Both the position numbers and the translations under genes were made by a program. Positions 33,212 to 45,872 of a stretch of DNA of 64,000 nt are shown piece after piece. This stretch comes from Fragilaria radians. Lineage: Eukaryota; Bacillariophyta; Fragilariophyceae; Fragilariales; Fragilariaceae. Under the pieces are notes generated by a model that was not told the origin of the DNA, did no database searches, and saw only the letters and a list, made by a program, of their open reading frames with translations. The number at the start of each line of letters is the position of its first letter. The first letter of the stretch is position 1. The stretch spans positions 78,755-142,754 of the forward strand of contig CAAAJI010000099.1 of assembly GCA_900642245.1 (NCBI GenBank). The letters are read 5' to 3'.

Positions 33212-36200
33212 CATCAAATTTATCTTTCCATCATCCAAGAAATCAATATAACAGTCAACTCATTTTTCTAAATATGCCTAATGATAAAGGTCTGGAAACC
33301 TTTTCCAAATCATAAGACTATAATAAGCGTGTCTTGGAAGCATGAGTAACGTAGATCCTTGCATGGAGAAAATTGCTAACATCATGTAATATCCAGAAAA
33401 AATAGTTGGATCATGTTACTCATGTTGCAAAAAAGTTTCAAAGAGATGATTAATGAGTTAGAAATATCACTTCACTTCATGACTTTAAATGAACTCTCAA
33501 TTCCTAGGGTTCCCCCAAAAGGAAACTTTGGATCACAATTTAATCTTACTGCTATTGCTATCTTCGAGACTTTTTATGAATGTAGAGCCTCCCTTGTTAG
33601 GACTGTAGAATATCCTTATTTTAGGCCTTTCAGTAAATGACGATAGCTAAACACGTTTTAGATCTTTTGAGTCTTTAGATTTAGAATGACGGTCTTCAGG
33701 TCTTATGGAATGACCATCTTCGTGTGTTTTAATCTAGATTGGTTCTTGCTCAGCTTCCATTGGGTCATGGGAGACTTCCGTTTTTGTTGGTGAACTAATG
33801 ATGATAAGGAAGGTGTTAAAGATTATAAGATCTAAGTAATATGAAAGAAATCGAGGATGAAGATATCTATTTACATTAAAGAAATACTACCAGAAATGAA
33901 GATTTTGACCAAATGATGCTTGTGTTCAAACTGATGGAATATACGCTGAAAATGTAAACACACTCCAAATAAAACCGATGAACTTGAAAACTCGTTGGAA
34001 CCTGGAGTACACTAAACATTGAACTTAAAATTAGTACAAGACAATTGCAGCCTGAGTAGTAAAAAAGTACAGCTGCATTTAATTTGGAAATTGAGAGATA
34101 AACAATACAGTTTGTGAAGCCTGTAGAACAACTAAAGTTAACCTTGACAGCTTGTCTTGACACTTCCAAAATGAAGGAATAGCTGAAAAAGGAAGAAACC
34201 AGGTTGGAAGTAGGAGAGGAAGAAAGGAAGTGAGAGCTCAAGCAAAGACAGTGCTAACTTTGGGTCTGGACCAGATTACTAAACTTACGTACTGCTTGGA
34301 TGGGCCCCTTGGTGAGAGTAGCATATAGCAGTCTAACACAAAGTGGTGTTTTGACTGTATAGAGTGAAGTCCACGTCTTGTGACCTTCCAACAAAGATCC
34401 CTGTGGATTCCAAAGCCATCTGACTTATACTTCTTAGCTCTGACATCAACTCACCCAGAATTGCGGGGTTTTGTCCTACTTGCGCTTGGTTTATTGAATT
34501 GCTTGGGCCTAAGCATCCACTTGCGCACTATCCAGAGTTCATAGCCTGTCTTGTAACAATTGTGTTCAAAAAGTAATCCCAAAAGTGGAAAAACTCTTTG
34601 CCACGGATTTTAATGACTTGTAGGTGTCCCAGGTTCCAAACAAAACCTGCCCGGGCTTGTGCTTTAAATAAACTGGAAGAAACAGAATCTTAGAATACAA
34701 GAAATCAATGGGAGGCTATTCATGCATACGTGTTCTTCACTTTTGCAGGAAATGAGAAAATGCATTTCCTTCATTATTTCTGTGAAGTCCTTTTGAACGG
34801 ATAGAGTGGGAAAAGAGGCTAGTCCACCCTATACCTTTTTCTAGTTTAGCATGTGGTAGGATCTCCTTTTCCCAATGATGTTCTTTCTCAGAAACCTTGA
34901 AGAAATGACAGAGAATTTTCTCCTTTTTCATTCTCGAAGATAATACAAAATCGCACAGTAATTTCCCTCATTAATTGGCAATGCTAATTTTATTCAATTA
35001 ATCCTACTTTACTTTGACTAGCAAGTTTAGTCATCACTATTGTAAAGGGTTGGAAATAGACAGTTATTCACTCCATTGATGAGAGATACCATCGAATATC
35101 CGTGTTTTCTGTTTTGCTTGTATTTATCAGGTAGGGACATCTCTAATACCGGTACGCAAATGCATCTCAAAATCTATTTACATTATCTATTGATGTATAC
35201 TTGTACATTATGTACAAGCTCTTTATATTAAAAATTTATCATGTCAAAATTCCCTAAGGCCACCTACAACAACAAGTTTGTGAATTCATGCGCTTGTAGT
35301 TTTGTAATTAGTATGTACAGTATTGGGAATGGCATAATAGTAACAGGCTTCAATCAGAGGTTGAAATTAAATGGCATTCATTGCATTGCAGGAGGTTTGA
35401 ATGTCATGTTGACTTAAAGCATGTTGCCATTATTATCCTGCCGCCCTCATGGGACAAGTTTTGGTTTATTAATGATATTTGTTCAAAGGAACTTTTCTCT
35501 ACCTGATTATGGTATAGCTTAATCTATATTAAACATGGAATCTCAATCTTTACCTAAACTAGTGCAATAGATACAATAACGCACAGTTATCTGTATCATC
35601 AATCGTAATCATCTATGAGCATATTTTTTATGGCTTGCTTTGCAATCTTGTTACAGTATATTTTTTGCCTTTGCCGTAATTCTTGTTTTTGCATATTTTT
35701 CTGTGACAGCAATATCTGCTTTGAGTTAAACAAACAGCAATATATTATGGCCAAACACTGATAGAGGAGTGACTCCTAAAATAATTTGAGTTAAGTTTTA
35801 GGTTTTGATCATTCATCTGGTGCTAGGAATGATGACCACGGGATATTTACTAATCAAAAGCATTCAATCAGACGCTTAACGTTTCAAGAGTGAAGGATTG
35901 GGAGTAATGCCCAGTTTTTTACATTGGTTCGTTGGAAGGCGTGGCTGTCTGTAATTTGTGAATCTCCTTGGCTAAAGACACTTTGGGATTCCTTATCAGG
36001 ATGATTTCAAGCCGGATCAAATATGGTAGCGTACCTTGATGAGGTTATGCCCTTTAAATTGCCCAATCTTAAAGCAGCTTATTTAATCTAGACTCGAGAT
36101 TTTTCTTGGTAAATAGCAACACTCTTGTTGCTATGTCTTTTTACTTTATAAAATATTTTTCATGAGAAAGAGTATTTTCCATATGATACTTTAACGGTGG

Positions 36201-36846
36201 ACAAGGATGCATGCCCTAGGTCAAAGAAAAAGAAAAAAGTTTAAAAAGTACGGTTTGCCAATGGGATACCTAACCAATTTAGATTCTAGCTTTTAAGCAG
36301 GGTCATCTTTCGTTTGAGTTTGCCTTCTCGGTGATAGCTTTTGTTGCTGTTGATCTTATTATCCCTTTACCCTGTGATTAGTTTCGGCACAAAATAAGGC
36401 CTGACATGCTTCAGCGAGAGAGATTGCTTGGAGCACAAAGCATTCAATATCAAGAAGCCTTAACTAAGTACTCATCATGCTCAAGAAAAGACGAAACATT
36501 CTTTGTCATCCTTGGATTGGCTCTATAAAGTAATATTTTTTCGGGATGAGCCGAGGTATGTTAGTTTAGTAGGTTGGACAATAAGATATATAAAGCGGAC
36601 GATAAAATCTACTAAGTCAACCAAAAATGGTATGAATTATGCGTCTTCCTACGAGGCTGAGAGAAGGAGAATAAGAAATTATATCGTTCGATCCTTTTCA
36701 TGCTCCTCACAGCATTTGGGAATTGGTCAGAGAAAGATGCAATTTCCGAAAATAGTTTCTTGAAGTATTTGTTGAGTTTCCCTACTTTCGTGAATTTGAT
36801 GTACTTGATATATATTCTAAGGTGAAATGGCATCAACCTAAGGTCT
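33212..36846. other. Intergenic, no supported gene
   Basis: Short frames only (33876-34241 - is hydrophobic but unrecognised; 36503-36763 + is unrecognised). A third, weaker copy of the LTR-like motif lies at 35110-35190 (GGACATCTCTAATACCGGTA then CGCAAATGCATCTCA). Confidence 0.35.
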
Positions 36847-38358
36847 CTAATCGTGAGATGAACTTTTGCTGATATGAATATGTAGTGCTCCAGTAGATGC
36901 ATCTTCATCTGGAAGTGCAAGACAACGTTGGACTCCTTCGTCAAAAGACAAGAGAGAGTTGTGTAAGAGGTCTAAACTTGTTGACGTTACTGAGTTATCA
37001 GAGAAAGGAGACAAAATGGTTGGTGCCTCAGCACGAATTGAGGAAGGAATGCAATTTCCGCTATCGATTTCAAATGTCAGATCCCTTTCAATGTCAATTG
37101 GTTTATGTGAGCCTTGCATTGCTGGATATGGTGCCTTTTGAACCTGAGAGCACCAAAAATTACTGAGGTTACTTGAAAATTCTTCCATAATCCTTTTACC
37201 GCCCACTGATATCGCAGACTTGATATTCTCTTTATTTGTAGTAACGGTTGATAAAGTTTTGGCAGGAGCTGTGTGCGCTGCTGTCGTTTCGGTCTCTAGA
37301 TTACCTTCATTGGTCATCTGAATATTCTTGGATGGGCTATTGGAAACTATCGAAGTTGATAATGGTTGCTTCTGCTTTTTGAACTTGTAGCCCAAGCCTG
37401 CAAGTCCAGCTCCGCCAAAACCAACGGAAGGCTGAAACGCTCGGTTTGAATCCACCTGTACACCCTTGGGATTACATGAGACTATTTCTGAGTCGAGAGA
37501 CTCTCCTCTCTGGGCTTCAATATTACACTTATCGGAATTTACCTCTTGATCATACACGCAATAATCCTTAGATTGATCGGAGCACTGCAATATCTTCCCA
37601 TTCCTACTTGCAGCAAGTTGCTTTTCATGTATTATCAATGCTGCACGAACATGATTTTCGAGAGCTACCATGGCTTCTAGGCGTTTTGAATCCTCCTTGA
37701 ATTGCCTTAATTCAGTGTTTTCCTTCCGGAGTGACTTTATTTCTCTTGCCAATACCTTGCGCTCAACGAGCATCTGCTCCAGTTTACTTTCTAGCTTTGC
37801 ATTCTCTCGCAGTAGCCTTTTCGCTGCTCTCTCGCCTTTTGAGGCTCGCTCCAATGCCATCTGTGTAGTACGCCCAGCTAGAGTGACGTCTTGAGTCAAT
37901 AAAATTGCTTCGTGAGTGACCATTCGAGAATGCTCATTCACTACTTGCGCTGCTTCAGAAAGATCCATTAGCTCCTTTCTTGTACCCCATTCCAAACAAC
38001 AACTTACTTCATTTATTCGTTTGCTGTCGTCGTCCGAAATTGCCGAACAAAATGATGATACAGTGCAGTTTGACAATGTGCGATCTCGAGGTAAATTTGC
38101 GTCTGTTGAGCTTGAGGAAGGCACTGAATCATTGTCATCGTTGTGAGGTTGCTTCATTTGTCGGGTAATGAGGCGGACTCCTTCGGCAAAAAGTCGAAGA
38201 GACTCTAATGCTCGATGATATTCTTGCTGAAGCGTCTCGTAATGAGATAAAGGAACATAACCACTTAATGGCTGAGCAGACGCGGCCATATCATCGCTGT
38301 GAGGCATATCTTGATAAAACAAAGTTCTGTTTTCGCTCTCAGGTAAATTCTTTGTCAT
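36847..38358 (-). CDS. Coiled-coil protein of unknown function
   Basis: This is a single-exon frame of 503 residues starting MTKNLPESEN. Residues 1-125 are polar with a helical stretch (40-70). Residues about 130-250 form a strong heptad-rich coiled coil (RLLRENAKLESKLEQMLVER and onward). A Gly-rich basic segment FGGAGLAGLGYKFKKQ lies near 315-330. The C-terminal 170 residues are Ser/Thr-rich and probably disordered. No enzyme motif or membrane segment is visible. Codon use and length support a real gene. The long coiled coil suggests dimerisation or a scaffold role, but nothing more specific can be said. Confidence 0.75.
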   Translation of the reverse strand: MTKNLPESENRTLFYQDMPHSDDMAASAQPLSGYVPLSHYETLQQEYHRALESLRLFAEGVRLITRQMKQPHNDDNDSVPSSSSTDANLPRDRTLSNCTVSSFCSAISDDDSKRINEVSCCLEWGTRKELMDLSEAAQVVNEHSRMVTHEAILLTQDVTLAGRTTQMALERASKGERAAKRLLRENAKLESKLEQMLVERKVLAREIKSLRKENTELRQFKEDSKRLEAMVALENHVRAALIIHEKQLAASRNGKILQCSDQSKDYCVYDQEVNSDKCNIEAQRGESLDSEIVSCNPKGVQVDSNRAFQPSVGFGGAGLAGLGYKFKKQKQPLSTSIVSNSPSKNIQMTNEGNLETETTAAHTAPAKTLSTVTTNKENIKSAISVGGKRIMEEFSSNLSNFWCSQVQKAPYPAMQGSHKPIDIERDLTFEIDSGNCIPSSIRAEAPTILSPFSDNSVTSTSLDLLHNSLLSFDEGVQRCLALPDEDASTGALHIHISKSSSHD

Positions 38359-40598
38359 CTTGCTTCAGCCTTATTGCTCGCTTTTAATTTCAAGGATTTA
38401 TGTATTTTCATGATGAAAATAAGTCTTGTAAGCGTAATCGAATGCTGGCTGTTGACCGAAACTGCATTGGTGACGATCCGTTTTCTTGGATTTGTTTGCA
38501 TGTGTTGAAATCTAGATTCAGTCGTGTAAGCATGTTCAAAGCCCATTTTGGCGAATCCAATCCAAAATGTATTTCGAATCTATATCAAGCAATTTACCAT
38601 CAACCGAATTTTATTCCCGCAAACTGTCGGGAATTAAATTTCTGGCAGATATTCGAAAAACATTCGTTAACGACATCGCTACTCAACAAGCAAGTTACTA
38701 ATGTACAATGCTTGTCACATCATTGCCCAAAATATTGGTTTTAAAATCCTTATCCTGTGTTTCCTTATCTTCGCGCATGTACAACATTGATAGCAAAAAT
38801 TGAAGGAAGAGTTAATGAACGAATCCATTCATTCCTAACCAATCCCATCGGTTGGATAGAATGGCAGCCTTAAATCATCAAAAGAATAAAAGTGAACTCA
38901 ACATAGCCATTTAAGCCAATATTACGTCAATTATTATCACATTACCATATACTACTCAGGAGCTTAAATATGTTTTTGGTTTCTTTTCTCTTCTGTTATA
39001 GCAACAGTTGTAATACATTATTGCTGGTTACACAGTAAAACATATTGATCATGAATTGATCTACTGTTGCTGCTGATCTCATATCTTCAAACTTCATCAT
39101 ATGTTCTCTAACGCTGGCAATACAACCATAGAAGTCTTCATTTTTGGCCTAAGAGCATTTTTAGGGAATTTTAGGTGATCCAGATGCTAAAAAATGCTAT
39201 CGTAATGAAGATTTAGCTCGCCAGTCTGAAGGCAAGTTTTTGAGTAAATTAAGGTTTAATCCTAGGCTCCGGATCTACTTCCTTAGCCTTTCAACCTAGG
39301 TTTTATAGAGCTTTCGTTTGCCTCTCACCTGGGAGCGTGAAATCGGATAGCCAGATTCATTGGCTCAACTAAATAGAGGGGAGTCACTTTTTTGGGAGTG
39401 ATGTGTGTTCTCGCCCAAGCATGTTTGGGTTATATGTCAACTAAGCCTGACGTAGATTGCTTGACATTGTTCCCGGTTTGCCATTTCCAGCAATGCAGCT
39501 CCGATTTTTAAAGGCTTATCTTGTGCTGTATTGCATGCTTAGCTCCATTGAATTAAAGAGTTATCTCTCTGGATAATAAGTTGCAGGTATAACCTTTAAG
39601 CAGTGAAGCAACATGGGTTGATTCAAAAAATATCATTTTCACCAGATTAAACAATGAAAGCAAACAGAACAATCAAATCAATCAAGTCAAGTCCAAGAAG
39701 CACACTCACGCACTCACAAACGCTAGAAAGCAAGTCGAACGTATACTTCTTTGCGTCTGGATAGAGGATGGGCACAGATCAACTCTTCAACGAAATCAGT
39801 GATAAAGTGATTGAAAGTGTTCAAATATATGTATGAATAAAAAATTGAGTGAATTTGTTTGGGGGAAATTATGAGCCTATTAATTCAATTTCCTAAAATC
39901 TATAGATTCGTAGAATTGTCTCAGGTATCTTGCGTTTCGTATCAGCATGTGTAGGAAATCCGAAGGATTTTCTGATGTGTATAAAAAAATTGACAAATAT
40001 ATGAAAGAATTCTGAATCATTCACACTTTTTAAGGGATACAAATAGCTGAATATTGTTTTATCCTTTATGAGTGCTTATTTGACGGTATCTAGTACTCTC
40101 TCAGTGTTCCTGCTCTGAGTCATAGTGACTAAGTTCATGGCCCTTTAACATGGGTGGTTCCAAGGTTTATTGCTATGTTGAAATTTAGGGGATTTCTCAA
40201 TCCAAATGTCTTTGCTTGTTCTTGAAATATGCTCAGAAATACCCCAATAGTTGGATTGACAGGACTTCTCTTGAGTGATTCTTTGTCCAATTGAACAGTC
40301 AATAATGTCAGGAGCTGTAAGTGGTTTTGAAATTCTAATGTTACTACTTATGATGGATTGACGACCTGGCTTGTCGGTCATGCGTTTAACGCATGTCACG
40401 TAGACTGTCAATGTTGCATTTTTTTGGGTGTTTTTACAAAATATTTTTGGTCAGTTTTTGCAATCACCCGATTGAAGGATCCAAAATTTCGATAAGAGAT
40501 TTCCTTTTGGTATGGATGACTAGCACATCAAACTCTTCAACAGACCTTTAGACAAAAGAGAGAAGCAATTCTAGAAAAATTCTTTCCCCAAAAGTTGT
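38359..40598. other. Intergenic, no supported gene
   Basis: It lies between the divergently transcribed coiled-coil and glycosyltransferase genes. Two frames (38400-38744 +, 40145-40411 -) have no recognisable features. I found no RNA gene. Confidence 0.35.
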
Positions 40599-41909
40599 TT
40601 GAAACCAAGGACGCGATTCGACATGTCTCTGATGTATCAAATCGTTCTCATAACGTACGAATTCACATTCAGTCCATTTAGTGGGAACGGTATACTGGCT
40701 AGATCAATAGTTCGATCGCTGCTTGATCTTGGGTGTAAGGTAACTATTTGGTGTTGCCAACCTCATGACAGTAATAGTCAATCAAAAGATAACCATTTGG
40801 ATTATCCGGAAATCTCGAAGGAAGCTTCGCGTCGTCTTTTCGTAATTCCCTTGAAGTTGAATGAAGACCATGGTTGGAGGAAACTGGATAAGGAATCAGC
40901 CTGGCACTTTTTCAGTTTGGGCAATATGGATTCTCAACAGAAAAAAGCTCTCCGAAATGCCGTCATAGAATCGGATGTCGTTTGTGCAATTGACTGGACT
41001 GGTGCCAAAGCATTCCGGTCCCTTGGAAACCTCAGAAAACCTTTGGTGTACATGAACTTTCGTGTGTACAGTTCAGGTGTCAACTGTCCAGAGCTGAGGT
41101 CATGGTTCAACAAGATGGAGAACAATGCTTTACAAGATGCTTCTTGTGTCATAGCACTTTCAGAGGAAGATAGGTTGAGCTTACAATCGATATCAGCAAA
41201 TTCACTAAGCGGCTCAGAAATTCTCTTGCCTCCACTCCGACGTGACCTTGAAGATTCAACTGCCTTAACTAAAGAAGAGTTGTATGTTCACATGCCAGAA
41301 CCCTTAATTCCATCGTTGCAAAAACATCAACGATTCATTTGTTGCGTTGTTCGGTTGTCTCCAGAAAAGCAGGTTCTTCGTTTTGTTCGTTTCATCGAAC
41401 AAGTTGCAGAAGTGTTGAAAGACTTGAACATTATACCACTATTGGCAGGTGCTGTGGCAGACGTAACGTATGCTACGCAAGTTAAGGACGAACTTAGAAA
41501 GGTAGCACCTCAAGCATTGATCCTAGAGGGTTTTCTGACTCCAACAGAATTGGCTGCTCTGTTCTCGAAATGCATACTAAATTTTCATCCTTGTGCTTAT
41601 GACGCCTACGGTATGACAATCATAGAAGCGGCAGCGTGCGGTGTGCCATCGGTTGCATCATCTAGGGATATTGGTGCGGTAGCCCTACTACAGGAATCCT
41701 GTTTTCAAATAGATTTGACACGCAATATCGAGAATGAAATTTCCATGGAATGTTGTCAGCGCATTGTTGATTTAATTTGTGATTCAGAAAAGTTAAGCAT
41801 TCTTGCTGTTGGCGCGAGGAAGAAAGCTCATGCATGGAATGATGTTGCCTACGGAAAAAGATTGCTTCAAATAATTTCTGAGGTCGTTCTTAAGTTTCAA
41901 AGTGATTAG
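40599..41909 (+). CDS. GT-B glycosyltransferase, family 1/4 type
   Basis: This single exon encodes 436 residues with the two-Rossmann GT-B layout. The N-terminal acceptor domain has the Gly loop FSPFSGNGILARSIVRSLLD near 24-43. The C-terminal nucleotide-sugar domain runs from about 245 (FICCVVRLSPEKQ) through the EX7E-type motif at 335-343 (DAYGMTIIE), where the first Glu is Asp, into AAACGVPSVAS. No signal peptide or transmembrane segment is seen, so it is probably cytosolic or on the cytosolic face of a membrane. Start codons at M1, M9 and M12 are all possible; the domain begins after M12. The donor and acceptor cannot be told from sequence. It is convergent with NTAN1, with only 168 bp between the stops. 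Confidence 0.88.
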   Translation: MKPRTRFDMSLMYQIVLITYEFTFSPFSGNGILARSIVRSLLDLGCKVTIWCCQPHDSNSQSKDNHLDYPEISKEASRRLFVIPLKLNEDHGWRKLDKESAWHFFSLGNMDSQQKKALRNAVIESDVVCAIDWTGAKAFRSLGNLRKPLVYMNFRVYSSGVNCPELRSWFNKMENNALQDASCVIALSEEDRLSLQSISANSLSGSEILLPPLRRDLEDSTALTKEELYVHMPEPLIPSLQKHQRFICCVVRLSPEKQVLRFVRFIEQVAEVLKDLNIIPLLAGAVADVTYATQVKDELRKVAPQALILEGFLTPTELAALFSKCILNFHPCAYDAYGMTIIEAAACGVPSVASSRDIGAVALLQESCFQIDLTRNIENEISMECCQRIVDLICDSEKLSILAVGARKKAHAWNDVAYGKRLLQIISEVVLKFQSD

Positions 41910-42077
41910 CTCCCATTTTTCCTTTGATCTTGACTTTGTTACCATTATTCTCTATTGAATGCTTAAGAAGAATGCATGATATTATTCAAAAATGTATTTT
42001 AGATTGTTAACTTTAAAGTGTAATTACATTATTTGCACAAAACTTGCGGGAGAAAATATGTGAAAACTTAATCCCAA

Positions 42078-43262
42078 TCAAAATTGCTTTGAAGCTGCGT
42101 ATGGGACTCTCTTCCATTGGTTTGTTCCCTTTAATCGGACATATTGAACAGGTTGCTGACATCCTACTCCAAAAACTGATTCACTAGGTACTCTATTAAT
42201 GAACCTGAGAGTGGAGCGAATAATTTCACAAAAAGAAGGATCTTCAATGCTAGGAGATGTGGAAACATATTGCAGCAATATTTCATCCGATAGGGACAGT
42301 AGTGTATCCATTTGAAGAAATGGAGCGTAGTGAAATGGACTAACGCACAAAGCATTTGACCTTGGCGTATGAATAACAGAAAGAACATCACTAGAATCAT
42401 TCTCTGACCATAGACGTGCTGATCGAAGATATAGTGCTGGACCTGTGGCATCCAAGTTAACCGAAGCCATGCAAGTATCGCCTGTCTGAATCGTCAAACC
42501 CAAACCTCGTGCAATGGGCGTTCCGAAACCGGTATCATTAATCGATGTAATTGCACATAATTGTAATATGAATGTTGCTCTGTCGGAAATTTCTGAAGCC
42601 ACACGAGATAAGTTATGAATCAAATTATTACTTATCTTGCGAGAAATGACTTCCTCGTCTTCGAACCCTCCACAAATGAATACGTCAATGTTCATAGCGG
42701 TTTCATTCTTTCTTTTTATAGTATTTGAGTCCAAATCATGGGAGTCGATGTGCTCCAGTACCATAGACCTTATGCTAGCGTCGGACGTACAGTCGCTAAT
42801 GTGACACATGCTCACCAAAGGACCGTTTTTGGAAACACTACGAAACGCCAAAATGTGACATGTTGTAGCTCTATCAGAAACAACAATATCGCACTGATCC
42901 AAAGTAGCATGTGCGACTTCGCCCTGGTGCACGTATAAAATTCTCTGGCTTTCTCCAGAAGTGAAGTGTCTGGGCTCATGAGCAAGAAATTCATCGGCAG
43001 CTTCCATTATTTCTGGTATTGAACGTAAGTACAGGTCAACAGAAGGATCACTCTGAGGAGGTAGATATAGGATATTTGCTTGGTCACGAAGAACATCTTG
43101 TGATTTGTCAAAATCATGATAGCATTCAAATCTATCTGGAATAACTATTTTACTTGGAAGGAAATTAGAACTTTTCGCATCGTGTACATTTTCGATCGCA
43201 AACTTTCTAACATCATCAAGACTTGTAAGGGTTGAACTAGAATTGGAACTGTAGATTACCAT
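42078..43262 (-). CDS. NTAN1: Protein N-terminal asparagine amidohydrolase
   Basis: This 394-residue single-exon frame matches NTAN1, which deamidates N-terminal Asn to Asp as the first step of the Arg/N-degron pathway. Family landmarks in order are ILYVHQGEVAHATLDQCD (108-125), the catalytic-Cys segment SDRATTCH with Cys at 135, VFICGGFEDEEVISRKIS, ATFILQLCAITSINDTGFG, the LRSARLW strand, the HYAPFLQMDTLLSLSDEILL segment and the STSPSIEDPSFCEIIRSTL segment near the C-terminus. Animal NTAN1 is about 310 residues, so this one is longer; most of the difference is an N-terminal extension before the conserved core. It is likely cytosolic or nuclear. Confidence 0.92.
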   Translation of the reverse strand: MVIYSSNSSSTLTSLDDVRKFAIENVHDAKSSNFLPSKIVIPDRFECYHDFDKSQDVLRDQANILYLPPQSDPSVDLYLRSIPEIMEAADEFLAHEPRHFTSGESQRILYVHQGEVAHATLDQCDIVVSDRATTCHILAFRSVSKNGPLVSMCHISDCTSDASIRSMVLEHIDSHDLDSNTIKRKNETAMNIDVFICGGFEDEEVISRKISNNLIHNLSRVASEISDRATFILQLCAITSINDTGFGTPIARGLGLTIQTGDTCMASVNLDATGPALYLRSARLWSENDSSDVLSVIHTPRSNALCVSPFHYAPFLQMDTLLSLSDEILLQYVSTSPSIEDPSFCEIIRSTLRFINRVPSESVFGVGCQQPVQYVRLKGTNQWKRVPYAASKQF

Positions 43263-45872
43263 GTAGCTCTGTTGTGAATAAGGTCAAAATGTTGAGAATG
43301 GGATCATGGTGCTTGAAAAGGTCGGAGTTAAGAGCAGGCTCTTTTTCTCGACTTATTCGCAAACTTCAGGACCAAACTAGAAAAAAGAACAGGAATTGAT
43401 CCTCGGAGTATTCCTCCATGTCAAACTACTGGAAGTTGTTCCAAATTTCCCAATAGTTGCTACCTTGGAAGAAAACCAAACTCAGCCACGTCGTGATGAC
43501 ATCTTCCAGAGAGAAATCTAAACTTCCGGCAGTTTCCAGGCTCACATGACGTCAGGATCGTTGAAAATGCTTGACTACATGCCAGCAGACCGTGTTTCCA
43601 ACGAATGTTGAAGTTTCAACGTAGAGTGTCCTTCCTTGACTAATCAATGTTAAGTGCTCCTATCTTTAGTTAGGAACTGGTTGACTTATTTTGGATACAT
43701 AAACACATCATTATGCCATTTTGGCTATTACATCCGGAAGTTTTGACACCATTGCTTCCTCTATTGTTGTATCACAAATGCAAGCAACTAGTCTACACAG
43801 CAAAAATCTATACCTTGAGCTGCCGAATATGGATATTCCTTCTGGTATGAGTTCAAATGTAGATAATTGGTTTAAACATACAATCCAGCGACTCCTTCCA
43901 GCATCAAAGCGGATTATGTTGCTACATTAAAGGAGCCAATAGATCAAGTTCATCTTCTACATGCTGAAAGTTATTGGAATTGAAATCACGAACAATTCGG
44001 GGTTAAAACAAAGATTGTGGTTTTGTTTGTTTCGTCTGAAGCAAATTGGCAGGCATGTGGACTTGACATAGTGACACGGAGAACATTGAGATTCAAAAAC
44101 TGTTTGAGATGGATTCATAAAAATCGAATTCTTTGGATCGAAGGAAAAGGACTCCAATATTTTAATTTTAAGCTTAATCACGAGACTTACAAAAGGCGTT
44201 AATAAAGACTACTTTCGCGAGGATGTTACTGAAGCTAGTAGATAAATGTTCACAATAGAGAGGATGTTGAGAATATTCCAATCCATATTAGTTTTTACTT
44301 GTTTAGGCAATTCATTAGAAATGAGAAAGAGTAAGCCAGTGAGGAAAAACTATATTTTAGTAGTCACAACCTATAGTTTAACTTTGCATTGGAGTGAAGA
44401 GGAATTCCAACAGATTTTGGACAAGGTAAGAATAGATGTCAGAATCAAAGATTTGCAAACGATCAAGTAAACAGGAATTTCAATGGCATAGAATACCATA
44501 GAAGTTGCTATGTATATATTTTTCTTTTTCTTGAGATTAACTAGAAAATGTGTCAATCCAGAAATCGTGCTTGAGCCTTTAACATAGCTCTTTCACAAAT
44601 ACGATTTCACTCAACTGCCAGAAAGTCCAGTTTGTCGCGACTCAGGTCAACAATGTCCTTTATATCTTAATTTGACGACATGCATTCATATTAGAGCTTC
44701 ACTTTAGTCATACCCTTTCTAAAGAAATGTAAGAAATTTTGTGAATTTACTGTTTCCCAGTATTCATTCAAAACCCACATAATTAGTGATTCAATTCCAT
44801 TGTTAATTCATCTTCATCTGTGAGCAGCTCATTTGCTGTCAGGATAGTGCACTAAATCCAAGTTTTCCTCAACTAGGTTTCGTACTTGGATAAAAGATTG
44901 CATAGCTAGCACGAACATATGATTTAACCCATTTTCTTGTCTGTCGCAAAAATTCGTCATATCTATGTGCTTAGACAACTCGCAAACTATATTTTCCAAA
45001 GCAGGAATTAAGTTATTAGATTTTAGCAGTAATGAACAATTAATACTAGCAACTATTTTGTAGTCATGGAGAAAACGGGCCATTAGTTGAATTTTGGGGG
45101 AAACTATTTTCTTCAAGACAATTTGTAACTTGTGAACTAGGCCGAAATAGCCAACCTGAGTACAAATATCTAGTAATTCTGAGAACCTAAAACGATGACA
45201 TACGGCTCAAAAATGTTGCAGTACAGAAAATGAAAATTGAGATGCAGTGCGTGCATTTAAGGCTGTGAGACTTGCAGCAGATTTTTGGATTAATTAATTT
45301 GCATCAATATGATACTATCAAATTAGAAAGCATAATTGATAACAGGGCAGCATTGCTCGTGGAATAATGATATTGCCTGGCTTGAAACGAGATGAAGTTC
45401 TAGTCATCGAGAATACGGAATGTGGGCTTAGGTTTTGCTGAGAGTTATGATGTGACATGTAAAATCATTCTCATAGAGATAATTTGCATTGCACAGTATC
45501 CGCACGAAGACATGCGTCAAAATGAGATGAAGCACACATCCTGAAAGGTAGTAGACTTGATGTGACCATAGTTATGCTGACTCTTTAGAAATTTCTGGAT
45601 CTATTAGGGAAAACTTAGTTCCTGGTGTTCTCTCTCTTCTTTGTGTCATGAAATTATGAATTTAAGAGTTCCAGGAAAGCTATAGATTTGAATATTAACG
45701 CTGTGTACGTAAACTGATCATCTAAGTTGTAACATTTGATGAACCTATTGTAAGAGAAACACCTGTCACGCATAACATTTGCGTAAACATCTAGGATATT
45801 TCAATCCTTGAAAAAATTAGTCATTCAGCTCTTAAGTCGGAGCAAAATTATTTCTTTTGCAAGTAAAGAATG
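43263..45872. other. Intergenic, no supported gene
   Basis: Short frames (43721-43930 +, 44246-44470 +, 44829-45116 -) resemble nothing I know. I see no clear repeat. Confidence 0.35.
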
